Shown piece after piece: positions 35,314 through 43,989 of a DNA stretch of 64,000 bases (within the stretch, counting starts at the first letter, position 1; the number at the start of each line of letters is the position of its first letter). The position numbers were made by a program, and so were the translations under genes. The notes beneath the pieces were generated by a model. The model worked only from the letters and a program-made list of their open reading frames with translations, ran no database searches and had not been told where the DNA came from. This stretch comes from Halovivax limisalsi (lineage in GTDB: Archaea > Halobacteriota > Halobacteria > Halobacteriales > Natrialbaceae), in the NCBI RefSeq assembly GCF_023093535.1, contig NZ_CP095757.1:1736001-1800000 (forward strand). The letters are read 5' to 3'.

Positions 35314-36537
35314 TCACACCGGCGCGTCGGCGTTCGCGTCGAGGACGACCGCGAGGGCGGTCGCGATCTCGCGGGCGAGGCCGTCCTTGTCGCCGACGTA
35401 CCTGGCGACGTCGTCCGCGTGGACGAGCAACGCCCGCGTCTCCTCGGCCCCCATCGCGCTCGCGTCGTTGGCCACGACGAACGCCAGGTCGACGCGTTCG
35501 AGCACGCCGCGGGCGGCGTCGATCATCGCCGCCTCGTCGCCGGTCGTCTCTGCTTTGAACCCGACGATCGGGAGCGACGGGTCGGCCTCGCGAACGGCGT
35601 CGATGAGCTTCTCGGTCGGTTCGAGTTCGAGGGTTCGCGACTGACCCGAGCGCAGTTTCTCCTCGGCCGCGGTCGTCGTGTAGTCGCCGATCGCGGCCGC
35701 GGAGACGAGCGCGTCCGCGTCGGTCGCCGCCGCTCGCGTCGCCTCGACCATCTCCGCGGTAGTCGAGATCGTCCGGAGGGTGGCGTAGTCGATCGATCCG
35801 TCGGCGGGCGTCGAGGGGCGATCGACCGGGTGCGGGCCGACGGGGCCGTGGACGAGCGTCACCGAGGCGCCCATGGCGTAGCACGCGCGGGCGACGGCCC
35901 GGCCCATCCGCCCGGACGCTCCGTTCGTGATGACCCGGACCGGATCGATCGGCTCGCTCGTCGCGCCCGCGGTGACGACGACGTGGCTCCCCTCGAGCGG
36001 CCGATCGCCGGCCGCGCGGGCGACGGCCGTACAGATCGACGCCTCGGTCGCGATCTTCGCCTTTCCCTCCTCGACGCGGGGCTCGACGAACGCGACGCCC
36101 CACGACTCGACGGTCTCGATCGCCTCGAGGACGCCCGGGTGGTCGTACATCGGCTCGTGCATCGCGGGCGCGACGACGACCGGGACGCCGGCGCCGATGG
36201 CCGTCGTCGCCGTCGTCGTCACGGGGGTGTCGTCGACAGCGGCCGCGAGCTTGCCCACGGTGTTGGCCGTCGCGGGCGCGATCAGGAGGACGTCGGCCCA
36301 GCCGTCAGTCCCGCAGAGTTCGACGTGCTCGACGCCGCCCGTCAGTTCCGTGACGACCGCGTCGTCGGTCGCGTACGCGACGGCGTCCGGGTGGACGATC
36401 CCCGCTGCGCTGTCCGTCATCACCGCTCGCACCGACGCGCCCCGCCGTCTGAGCTCGTGGGCGAGTTCGACCGTCTTCACGGCGGCGATCGACCCCGTCA
36501 CCCCGAGGGCGACCGAGACGTCGTCCAACATCGACAT
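35314..36537 (-). CDS. coaBC: Bifunctional phosphopantothenoylcysteine decarboxylase/phosphopantothenate-cysteine ligase
   Basis: A 407-residue fusion of the two coenzyme A biosynthesis activities. The N-terminal CoaC flavoprotein part (1-180) has the FMN motif LGVTGSIAAVKTVELAHELR, PATANTVGKLA and VVAPAMHEPMYDHP. The catalytic His/Asn loop lies within these. The C-terminal CoaB part (about 190-400) begins with VVVTAGATSEPIDPVRVI and NGASGRMG, the nucleotide-binding region. It makes 4'-phosphopantothenoyl-cysteine and decarboxylates it to 4'-phosphopantetheine. The length is normal for archaea. The start MSMLDD at 36537 is chosen over an Arg-rich upstream extension. Confidence 0.94.
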   Translation of the reverse strand: MSMLDDVSVALGVTGSIAAVKTVELAHELRRRGASVRAVMTDSAAGIVHPDAVAYATDDAVVTELTGGVEHVELCGTDGWADVLLIAPATANTVGKLAAAVDDTPVTTTATTAIGAGVPVVVAPAMHEPMYDHPGVLEAIETVESWGVAFVEPRVEEGKAKIATEASICTAVARAAGDRPLEGSHVVVTAGATSEPIDPVRVITNGASGRMGRAVARACYAMGASVTLVHGPVGPHPVDRPSTPADGSIDYATLRTISTTAEMVEATRAAATDADALVSAAAIGDYTTTAAEEKLRSGQSRTLELEPTEKLIDAVREADPSLPIVGFKAETTGDEAAMIDAARGVLERVDLAFVVANDASAMGAEETRALLVHADDVARYVGDKDGLAREIATALAVVLDANADAPV

Positions 36538-36644
36538 GACCCGACGTTCGGGCGGATCGGGGTTAACCGTTGCCGTACGGGCGCCGCGCGCGGTACCTTC
36601 CCCGGTGGGGAACCTTGAGTGCGGCGTGGCCACCCGCGGATCGC

Positions 36645-37412
36645 TTATCCGTCGTCGAGGACCTCGCTCGAATTGTCCCGGGGACGGTAGCCGAAGCCGG
36701 TCGTCGCCTCGAGCAGCGAGAAGTAGCGGTCGTCGTTTCGCGAAACGACGTGACAGGTCAGCGGCGAGTCGGCGATCGGTGCGGTGACGGCGCGCCGGAT
36801 GGCGTCGCGACAGTCGCGCGGACTGAGGTACATCGCGCGGGCGAAGCGGGCGTGGTCGTCGGCCTCCGCCTGGGTCTCGGCGAGGTCCGCCTCGCTCAGC
36901 AGCCAGCCGATGCGCAGGTTCAGGACCGTCAGCCCGTGTCGGTCCGCCACGTAATTGCCGAGCGCCTCGCCCGTCACCTTGCTCACCCCGTAGTATGAAT
37001 CGGGTCGCGGCGGATCGTCCGGCGTGACCGGCCGCGGGTCCTCGACGAGGGACTCCGGTTCGGACGGGTCGGCCGCGTTGTACATGTGGGCGACGTGATT
37101 CGTACTCGCGAAGACCACGCGGTCGACGCCGCACTCGAGGGCGGCGTAATAGGCGTTGTACGTCCCCTCGATGTTCGGCTCGACGACGTCGTCCCAGTCG
37201 GCGAACGGCGAGGGGTTGGCCGCGAGGTGGACGAGCACGTCGTGACCGTCGAGCACCGCGACGAATCGATCCCGATCCGCGACGTCGAGCCGAACGACGT
37301 CGTAGTCCTCGTGGTCGCTCCGCGCGATGATCGTCGTCTCGTGGTCGGCGAGCGCCTCGACGGCCTGCCCGCCGACGTTACCGGTTCCGCCGGTGATCGC
37401 GACGCGGGTCAT
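36645..37412 (-). CDS. NAD-dependent epimerase/dehydratase (extended SDR)
   Basis: A 255-residue enzyme with the Rossmann motif GGTGNVGG (8-15), Asp43-type cofactor contact in RLDVAD, and the catalytic Tyr141-xxx-Lys145 in YYGVSKVTGEALG. The ASTNHV segment at about 102-107 supplies the Ser/Thr. It is probably an NAD(P)-dependent sugar epimerase or dehydrogenase. Haloarchaeal NAD-dependent glucose-6-phosphate dehydrogenase (azf type) is also an SDR of this size, so that is an alternative. It is followed by coaBC 107 bp downstream. Confidence 0.86.
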   Translation of the reverse strand: MTRVAITGGTGNVGGQAVEALADHETTIIARSDHEDYDVVRLDVADRDRFVAVLDGHDVLVHLAANPSPFADWDDVVEPNIEGTYNAYYAALECGVDRVVFASTNHVAHMYNAADPSEPESLVEDPRPVTPDDPPRPDSYYGVSKVTGEALGNYVADRHGLTVLNLRIGWLLSEADLAETQAEADDHARFARAMYLSPRDCRDAIRRAVTAPIADSPLTCHVVSRNDDRYFSLLEATTGFGYRPRDNSSEVLDDG

Positions 37413-37547
37413 GGGCTCCCTTCGGCGGCCGCGGGGAAGAAACGCCGCCCGGAGTGTGACGCCCGATCGTCGCCGCGGGCTGGCCTGCCTCCGGCGGACC
37501 GGGCGCTGCCGTCGCCGAACCGAGTGTCACTTGTCGACGGGCGCGAC

Positions 37548-38309
37548 TCAGTCTCGGTCGACGTTCGGGTGCATCGTCGGGCGCTCGTCGTTCGGCTCGG
37601 CGAGCGCGTCGCGCAACCGTTCTCGGGCGCGTTCGTCGCGACGCCGGCGTTCCGCGTCGTCGATCTCCTCGCAGGCCGGCGGCACGTCGCGGTCGCGGCC
37701 GGTGAAGTAGCCCGCGGGCGCGACCCAGTCGTGGTAGAACGCCGTCTCGCTGTCCTGGACGGCTGCGAGGGCAACTTTGCTCCCGTGACCCGCCGCGACG
37801 ATCGCCTGGTGGGGCTCGTCCGCGATCCGTCCGGCCGCGTAGACGCCGTCGACCGCCGTCCGTCCAGTCTCGGCGGTCTGGACGACGTGCTTGCTCCCGC
37901 GCTGGCGTCGGCCCACGTCCAGCGGCGTGAGGTACTCGCTGTCTGGCCACGAGGCTGCGATCACTCGGCGCGCCGCGTAGCTCTCGTTCTCGCCCTCGAG
38001 TACGAACCCCGCCTCCGGCGATCCGTCCTCCCGTGGCGTGACCGACGGATTCTCGGCCCGCGGCGTGACCGCGACGATGCGGTCCGCCACGGTCGTACAC
38101 CCCGCCTCCGCGGCCTGCTCGCGAAGGAGCTCAAGGTACGTTCTGGCGTCGACGCCGCCAGGGAAGCCCGGGTAGTTCTCGAGGTGGGCGTTGCGCGCGA
38201 GGATGGACTCGTCGGCGGAGAGAATCACGGTTTCCAGTCCGGCGCGGGCCGTGAAGATGCCGGCGCTGCGGCCGGCCACGCCGCCACCGACGATCGCGAT
38301 ATCGTACAT
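37548..38309 (-). CDS. FAD-dependent thioredoxin-reductase-like protein lacking the CxxC pair
   Basis: A 253-residue flavoprotein. The FAD-binding motif is IVGGGVAGRSAG (about residues 5-16), LENYPGFPGGVDARTYLELL follows the TrxR pattern, and the second FAD motif is DGVYAAGRIADEPHQ. It lacks the redox CxxC of thioredoxin reductases and a full NADPH domain. About 55 charged residues rich in Arg, Asp and Glu form the C-terminus. It may be an oxidoreductase with a separate partner or an FAD-binding regulator. ATG 38309 begins the Rossmann strand directly. It is divergent from the SRPBCC gene at 38460. Confidence 0.83.
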   Translation of the reverse strand: MYDIAIVGGGVAGRSAGIFTARAGLETVILSADESILARNAHLENYPGFPGGVDARTYLELLREQAAEAGCTTVADRIVAVTPRAENPSVTPREDGSPEAGFVLEGENESYAARRVIAASWPDSEYLTPLDVGRRQRGSKHVVQTAETGRTAVDGVYAAGRIADEPHQAIVAAGHGSKVALAAVQDSETAFYHDWVAPAGYFTGRDRDVPPACEEIDDAERRRRDERARERLRDALAEPNDERPTMHPNVDRD

Positions 38310-38459
38310 AGGATCCGATCGGTCGCGCACCCAGTCAATGGTGTCGATCCGGCGGAGGATGGTTCGAACGGCGCGTGTCGATCCCGCGGCCGCTCCGTCA
38401 CCGTCCGCACCTCGGTCCCGGTCGAGAGAATTTTCTCGGTGCGGCCCGACCGGGCGTAT

Positions 38460-38981
38460 GTGGAACGGATCCTCGTCAGCACCGACGTCTATCGCGAACC
38501 GGCGGCCGTCTTCGAGGCGGTCGCCTCGTTCGAGGACTACCCGGCCTACGCCTCGCACCTGGATCGCGTCACCGTCGACGGGGACGGCGGCGTCGGCACG
38601 GACTACGAACTACACTTCTCCTGGTGGAAGCTGTCCTACGCGGTCCGCTCGACCGTCACCGAGATCGAACCGCCGGAGCGTCTCGGCTGGCGCCTGACGG
38701 CGGACCTCGACGCGGCCGGCGAGTGGCGCCTGGAACCGATCGCGTCGGCGGACGGCGACGACGGCGCGGCGACGCGGCTGTTCTTCGAGGCGACGTACGA
38801 CCCGCACACTGCCGACCCGGACGCGATCAGCCTGCCGCGACTGGTCTCGCTGGGGTGGGTGATCGACCGCGTGCGCCCGAAACTGTACGACGAGGCCGAG
38901 CGCGTCCTCGAACGGCTCGTCGCCGACGTCGAGGGACGGCCGCGCGAGATCGAGTTGACGGTCCACGAAACGCCGGGCTGA
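38460..38981 (+). CDS. SRPBCC-type (polyketide cyclase-like) coenzyme Q-binding family protein
   Basis: A 173-residue protein with the START/cyclase fold pattern: first strand ERILVSTDVYREPAAVFEAV, helix FEDYPAYASHLDRV, central strands YELHFSWWKLSYAVRST, and long C-terminal helix DEAERVLERLVADV. This resembles COQ10/RatA-type lipid-binding proteins, but no quinone genes lie nearby. I chose the GTG at 38460, just before the first strand; no ATG is available there. The ligand is unknown. Confidence 0.75.
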   Translation: MERILVSTDVYREPAAVFEAVASFEDYPAYASHLDRVTVDGDGGVGTDYELHFSWWKLSYAVRSTVTEIEPPERLGWRLTADLDAAGEWRLEPIASADGDDGAATRLFFEATYDPHTADPDAISLPRLVSLGWVIDRVRPKLYDEAERVLERLVADVEGRPREIELTVHETPG

Positions 38982-39042
38982 CGGCACCCGTTCGCGTCCG
39001 CGAGCGCTGCCGGCGACCGGATTGAACGCCGTTTCCGTCACC

Positions 39043-40110
39043 TCAGTACGAGTACTCGTGGTCGCCGGTTTCGCTCTCCAGGAAGGCGGTGAGCAGGTCG
39101 ACGGTGGCCCCGACGTCGTCGCGGTGGGCCGTCTCCGTGACGGTGTGGAGGTACCGCGTCGGGACGGAGATCGCGCCGACGGGCTTGGCGCCGTGGGTGT
39201 GCTGAAAGCCGGCCGTGTCGGTGCCGCCCGACGGCAGGATCTCGAACTGGTGGTCGATCGCTTCCGTTTCGGCGACGTCGCGCAGCCGTCGGTGCACCCT
39301 CGGGCTCGTGATGACGCTTCCGTCCTTGAGCTTGATCGCCGCGCCATCGCCGAGGCGGGTGACGTGCTCGCCCTCGTCGAAGTCGGGGACGTCGTTCGCA
39401 ACCGTAACGTCGAGCGCGATCGCCAAGTCCGGATCGACGTCGACGCCGAGGGCCCGCGCCCCGCGCAGACCTACCTCCTCCTGGACGGTCGCACAGAAGT
39501 GAATCGTCACCGCCGGATCCTCGATCGCCCGGGCGGCCTCGAGCATGGCGTAGAGACAGATGCGGTCGTCGAGGGCCTTTCCGGTGATCGTCTCGCCGAC
39601 GACTTTCGTCGACTGCTCCATCGTCACTAGGTCGCCCGGCGAGACGCGCTCGGTCACCTCCTCGTAGGGAAGCCCGAGGTCGACGGAGACGTCGTCGACG
39701 TCCGGCGTCGCCTCGCGGTCCGCTTCGTCGAGCGTGTGCGGGGGCGGCGAGCCGATGATGCCCGGCAGGTCACCGGCCTCGGTGTGGACGGTCACCCGCT
39801 GGGCCGCCAGCACCCGGGGATCCCAGCCGCCGAGCGCCTCGAGTTCGAGGAAGCCGTTGCCTTCGTCTTCGCCCTCGACGTGACTCACCATGAAGCCGAT
39901 CTCGTCCATGTGGGCGGCGACGGCGACCGAGTACGAACTGTCCCCCTCGATCGTCCCGACGACGTTGCCCATCGCGTCGGTTCGCACGCGATCGACCGTT
40001 TCTTCGAGGTCCTCGCGTACGAGGTCGCGAATCCGATCTTCGTAGCCGGGGACGCCGCTCGTCTCGGTCAGTTCGGCGACGCGGGGTTCGTCGAGCGTGT
40101 GATCTGCCAT
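39043..40110 (-). CDS. M42 family metallopeptidase (TET-type aminopeptidase)
   Basis: A 355-residue peptidase. The metal ligands are His67 and the nearby Asp69 in AAHMDEIGF, Asp in GKALDDRI, the catalytic pair in VQEEVGLRGA, Asp in ALDVT and the final His in RYLHTVTET. SGGTDTAGFQ is the conserved family segment. M42 enzymes assemble as dodecameric TET particles and trim short peptides in the cytoplasm. They often work after the proteasome or on imported peptides. It fits the two peptide ABC transporters and the PAC2 gene in the same window. The start ATG at 40110 is firm. Confidence 0.94.
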   Translation of the reverse strand: MADHTLDEPRVAELTETSGVPGYEDRIRDLVREDLEETVDRVRTDAMGNVVGTIEGDSSYSVAVAAHMDEIGFMVSHVEGEDEGNGFLELEALGGWDPRVLAAQRVTVHTEAGDLPGIIGSPPPHTLDEADREATPDVDDVSVDLGLPYEEVTERVSPGDLVTMEQSTKVVGETITGKALDDRICLYAMLEAARAIEDPAVTIHFCATVQEEVGLRGARALGVDVDPDLAIALDVTVANDVPDFDEGEHVTRLGDGAAIKLKDGSVITSPRVHRRLRDVAETEAIDHQFEILPSGGTDTAGFQHTHGAKPVGAISVPTRYLHTVTETAHRDDVGATVDLLTAFLESETGDHEYSY

Positions 40111-40240
40111 ACAGCCGATTCAAATCCCCGGTGTAAAAACGCGCGGATTACGGAACACGACAGAGCACCCTTCTCCTGTGCCGGGCGGCTCTCGGAACGC
40201 TGCGCGGATCGACGGGCCGGGTTAGCACCAGTGGCAGCCG

Positions 40241-40756
40241 TTACTCGGTCGGTTCGCCGAGTAGCGGGCCGTACTCCTCGTGTTCGAAACTCCCGACGAT
40301 GGTCCCGTCGATCGTCTGGACGTGCGTGTAGAGGACGCCTTCCGACTTGGCACTGTTGACGACCCCCTTCGCCAGTCGTCGGTCGTACCGGCTGGCGATC
40401 AGAACCGTGCGTTCGTCCGTCGGATCGATGAGTTCCGTCACGAGGTACATGTAACCCTCGACCTGTCGACCGTAGGCGAGATATTCGGTGAACGCGTCAG
40501 CATCGTAGAAGTCCTCGAACGCCTCGGCGTCGCTACCGCCCACGATGTGGCTGAAGCCCCACCAGTCCCGGTCGTCGTCGGTCGAGAGCATGTTCGTGTG
40601 ATTGGGCGAGAGCGTGAGAACTTCCCAGCCGTCGTCCTCGCGATCGGCTGCGAGCTGGTCTACCTCCGCGAGGAGTTGCTTGTAGGCCTCGATGTGCACG
40701 TCGGACTGCGACTGGAGTCGGTCCATGCGGGGATCCGTCGACCCGTTCTCGGTCAT
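40241..40756 (-). CDS. Conserved haloarchaeal protein (DUF7529-like)
   Basis: A 171-residue soluble acidic protein. DREDDGWEVLTLSPNHTNML, the Trp/Gly-rich DRDWWGFSHIVGG, VEGYMYLVTELIDP and the end THVQTIDGTIVGSFEHEEYG resemble the haloarchaeal DUF7529 family from memory. The function is unknown. It lies 94 bp after the small membrane protein gene of the second ABC operon and could be cotranscribed, but an independent promoter is also possible. Confidence 0.72.
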   Translation of the reverse strand: MTENGSTDPRMDRLQSQSDVHIEAYKQLLAEVDQLAADREDDGWEVLTLSPNHTNMLSTDDDRDWWGFSHIVGGSDAEAFEDFYDADAFTEYLAYGRQVEGYMYLVTELIDPTDERTVLIASRYDRRLAKGVVNSAKSEGVLYTHVQTIDGTIVGSFEHEEYGPLLGEPTE

Positions 40757-40850
40757 ATCCGCACTCGAGCGGGCGCGCGGATAACTCTTTTCGAGTCGCT
40801 CTCGACGCCGTACCGACGGTTGCGCTCGGTTCGGGCCCCACGGAATACGG

Positions 40851-41276
40851 CTACGCGCCGATTCCGACCTCGAGAAGGATCGAGATGGCCAGCGTGATAA
40901 TCGCAGCCAGAAACTGCTTCGAGGCGCTCGAGAGCCGCTCGTGTGGCGTCGGTTGCCGGACCCACCTGGCCGGCGGGGCGTCGTCTGCGAGTCGCTGGAC
41001 GCGCCCCGGCGATCCAATCGACCGATCGAAATCATCGCTCGGCTCGGGATCACCGCCCCGGGACGGCCACAGCCGAACGGTCGCGATCGCGAGTAGGACC
41101 CAGCCGGCACCGAAGAGCAGGTACTTGACCGTCGTGAGATCGCCACCGGCTCCGAGTGCGACGAGGAGCGCCCCGGCGGTGAGCAAGCCACCGAGGACGA
41201 GTGCGTAGGTGATCGCGTCGATCCAGGCTGGAATCCGTCGCCGGAGCCGGGTCCAGAGCGTTCGAGGGACGCCCAT
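40851..41276 (-). CDS. Three-helix membrane protein (DUF7555-like)
   Basis: A 141-residue protein with helices at about 17-39 (YALVLGGLLTAGALLVALGA), 49-66 and 118-138, and an acidic loop containing PPARWVRQP. I recall this as the haloarchaeal DUF7555 family. Its start ATG lies 2 bp after the stop of the DppF-like ATPase gene, so it is probably cotranscribed with the second ABC operon. Whether it takes part in transport is unknown. Confidence 0.78.
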   Translation of the reverse strand: MGVPRTLWTRLRRRIPAWIDAITYALVLGGLLTAGALLVALGAGGDLTTVKYLLFGAGWVLLAIATVRLWPSRGGDPEPSDDFDRSIGSPGRVQRLADDAPPARWVRQPTPHERLSSASKQFLAAIITLAISILLEVGIGA

Positions 41277-41278
41277 GC

Positions 41279-42616
41279 TTACCCGTGGCGGGCCTCGATG
41301 ATCGGCTCGGGATCCTGGAAGTCCGACCCGTGTCGGTGGCAGAAACTCTGGTGGTCGGTGCCGGAGACGTCGAAGTATTCCGGCTCTTCCTGGTCGCAGA
41401 TACTGCCGAAAACCTCGTTGAACCGTTCGACGGCGGCGGCCTCGCTTCTGTCGCGTGCGATGTCCGCGATCTCGTCGATCTCGGACTGAACGTTCGGCGG
41501 GATGTCGAGATCGCCGAAGAGATCCTCGATGGTCTCTTCGATCGTTCCGAACCGCGTCTCGCGACCGATTCGTTCGCGGACACGCTCCCTGATCGATCGA
41601 TCCGCCCGCGCTCGTTCGTTGAGCACTTCACGGAACTGGACGACGCGCGTCCAGACGTCGTCGTCGACCCCTTCGAACTGCTCCGGCTTGATGTGGGCCG
41701 GGCATCGCGTGCTGAACGGACAGCCGGCCGGCGGATACCGCGGGTTCGGCGGCGTTCCGTGAAGGGTGATCCGGTCGCCGCGAGCCGTCGGGTCGGGCTC
41801 GGGAATCGCGGACAGGAGCGCGTGCGTGTACGGGTTCGCCGGGTCACTGAACAGCTCCTCCGTCGGGCCGATCTCCATGATGTTGCCCAGGTACATCACG
41901 GCGACGCGATCGCAGATGTGCCGGACGACTGAGAGGTCGTGGGCGATGAAGAGGTAGGTGAGTCCGAACTCCTCCTGTAAGTCCTCGAGGAGGTTGATGA
42001 TTTCGGCCTGCACGGAGACGTCGAGCGCCGAGACCGGTTCGTCGAGGACGATGAACTCCGGTTCGAGCGCGAGCGTCCGCGCGATACCGATGCGCTGGCG
42101 CTGCCCGCCGGAGAACTGGTGCGGGTAGCGGAAGTAGTGTTCCCGCTGGAGGCCGACCGTGGCGAGGAGTTCCTTGACCTTCCGTTGGCGTTCCTGCGGG
42201 GTGCCGACCTCGTGGACGTCGAGGGGCTCCCGGACGATCTCCCCGATGGTCATCCGGTCGTTGAGACTCGAATCCGGATCCTGGAACACCATCTGGGCGT
42301 TCTTTCGCCACTCGTACAGCTCGTCCCGGGTGAGCGTCGTGATGTCCTTCCCGTCGAAGCGGATCTCGCCGTCGGTGGCTTCCTCGAGTTGGATCAGCGT
42401 CCGACCGAGGGTCGTCTTCCCGCAGCCTGATTCGCCAACCAGGCCGAGCGTTTCGCCGCGGTTGATGTCGAACGTGACGCCGTCGACCGCCTTGACGGGG
42501 GTGCCACCCAGGAGGCCGCCGCTCTCGTAGTACGTCTTCAATTCGTCGACCTCGATCATCGTCTCGCTCGCTTCCGTCGCCGCGGCCGTGTCGGTCGAAA
42601 CGGTTTCTTGACTCAT
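41279..42616 (-). CDS. Peptide-type ABC transporter ATP-binding protein (DppF-like) with C-terminal insertion
   Basis: A 445-residue ATPase. Walker A is GESGCGKTT, the Q-loop [12 protein letters not shown], the signature FSGGQRQR and Walker [13 protein letters not shown], with the H-loop in FIAHDLSVV. The C-terminal oligopeptide domain begins [12 protein letters not shown]; the next family Cys residues come only in GSICDQEEP and QSFCHRH near the end. About 100 helical charged residues, including [17 protein letters not shown], are inserted between the second and third Cys. It pairs with the DppD-like ATPase, whose gene overlaps by 4 bp. It belongs to the minus-strand operon. Confidence 0.94.
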   Translation of the reverse strand: MSQETVSTDTAAATEASETMIEVDELKTYYESGGLLGGTPVKAVDGVTFDINRGETLGLVGESGCGKTTLGRTLIQLEEATDGEIRFDGKDITTLTRDELYEWRKNAQMVFQDPDSSLNDRMTIGEIVREPLDVHEVGTPQERQRKVKELLATVGLQREHYFRYPHQFSGGQRQRIGIARTLALEPEFIVLDEPVSALDVSVQAEIINLLEDLQEEFGLTYLFIAHDLSVVRHICDRVAVMYLGNIMEIGPTEELFSDPANPYTHALLSAIPEPDPTARGDRITLHGTPPNPRYPPAGCPFSTRCPAHIKPEQFEGVDDDVWTRVVQFREVLNERARADRSIRERVRERIGRETRFGTIEETIEDLFGDLDIPPNVQSEIDEIADIARDRSEAAAVERFNEVFGSICDQEEPEYFDVSGTDHQSFCHRHGSDFQDPEPIIEARHG

Positions 42617-43989
42617 TCGTACTCACCTCCGCCGCTCGTGCCGGAATCGTCGGTGGCGTATCCGTGCTGCTGGTGCAGGTTGACCGCACGCTCGGTGGAC
42701 ATGTCCTCGGGATACAGCAGGCAAGCGGCCGTGTGATCGTCGGTCTCCGTATCGACCGGAACGGACGACGGGTGGACGACGGAGCACTCCTCGAACGCTT
42801 TCGGACAGCGCGGCTGGAACCGACAGTACGTCGCCTTCTCGTTCGGCGTCGGCACGTTCCCCTCGATCGTCTCGAGTCGATCGCCGGTCTGGGTTCCGGG
42901 GATCGCTCGAAGGAGGCCGTTCGTGTAGGGATGCTTCGGCTCCGCGAAGAGCGTCTCGACGTCCGCCGATTCGACGATCTCGCCGGCGTACATGACGTTG
43001 ACCCGGTCAGTAACGTCGGCGATGACGCCCATGTCGTGGGTAATGAACATGATTCCGACGTCGCGGTCGTCCTGGATCTCGCGGAGTAAATCGAGTATCT
43101 GTGCCTGAATCGTCACGTCGAGCGCCGTCGTCGGTTCGTCACAGATGAGCATATCCGGTTCGCAGGCCAGCGCCATCGCGATCACGGCCCGCTGGCGCAT
43201 GCCGCCCGAGAACTGGTGGGGATACTCGGTCACGCGCCGGCGGGCGTCTGGGATCCCGACCGCTTCGAGCAGGTTGGCCGCTTCCTGGGTCGCCTCCTCT
43301 CCGGTGAGTCCCTGATGGAGTTTGAGCGCCTCCTTGATCTGGTTCCCGACGGTGTAGACGGGATTGAGACTCGTCAGCGGATCCTGGAAGATCATGGCGA
43401 TCCGGCCGCCGCGCATGAGCCGCTGGGATTCGCCCGACAGGTTGGTGATTTCGACGAATCCGTTCGTGATCGACGCTGGGGTCTCCGGATCGCCGTCGAC
43501 GACGAAGACGAAATCGTCGTCGCTGACGCCGTCGAACGGCTCGGTGAAGCCGGCTCCCACCAGCACCTCCAGGGGAACGTCGGCTTCCCGGTCGAATCCG
43601 AACTCGCCCGGCGTCGCCTCGACGGACGGGTGGTCGAAGACCGATTCGGGATCGTAGGTTTCGGAGAGCCGTCCGATGTCTGCGGTTCGATCCGGGAACT
43701 GTTCGGCGTACGCCTGGACGGTGTCCAGGTGGTTGAACCGAACCGTACTCCCCTGCAACACTCGCCCCGGCGAGTCGACCAGTCCCATGAGCGAGCGTGC
43801 GGTGACGCTCTTTCCCGAGCCGGACTCGCCGACGATTCCGACCGTCTCGCCGGGGTGGATCTCGAACGAGATGCCGTCGACCGCCCGGATGGTCTCCTTC
43901 TCGGTGAAGAAGGCCGTCTGGAGGTTGTTCACCGAGATGATCGGTTCCGCCGTCGAGTCGCTCGATTCGATTGGTGATTCCATGGACAT
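42613..43989 (-). CDS. Peptide-type ABC transporter ATP-binding protein (DppD-like) with insertion before the Q-loop
   Basis: A 458-residue ATPase. Walker A is GESGSGKS (54-61), but the Q-loop Gln ([12 protein letters not shown]) is at residue 202, about 140 residues later, against about 50 in the sister DppD at 30816. The insertion (about 86-178) has its own alternating charged segments ([20 protein letters not shown] and [15 protein letters not shown]). Signature FSGGMRQR, Walker B and H-loop are normal. The C-terminal oligopeptide domain has normal Cys spacing ([14 protein letters not shown]). Expected to drive solute uptake with DppF. The ATG at 43989 abuts the permease stop. Confidence 0.93.
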   Translation of the reverse strand: MSMESPIESSDSTAEPIISVNNLQTAFFTEKETIRAVDGISFEIHPGETVGIVGESGSGKSVTARSLMGLVDSPGRVLQGSTVRFNHLDTVQAYAEQFPDRTADIGRLSETYDPESVFDHPSVEATPGEFGFDREADVPLEVLVGAGFTEPFDGVSDDDFVFVVDGDPETPASITNGFVEITNLSGESQRLMRGGRIAMIFQDPLTSLNPVYTVGNQIKEALKLHQGLTGEEATQEAANLLEAVGIPDARRRVTEYPHQFSGGMRQRAVIAMALACEPDMLICDEPTTALDVTIQAQILDLLREIQDDRDVGIMFITHDMGVIADVTDRVNVMYAGEIVESADVETLFAEPKHPYTNGLLRAIPGTQTGDRLETIEGNVPTPNEKATYCRFQPRCPKAFEECSVVHPSSVPVDTETDDHTAACLLYPEDMSTERAVNLHQQHGYATDDSGTSGGGEYE

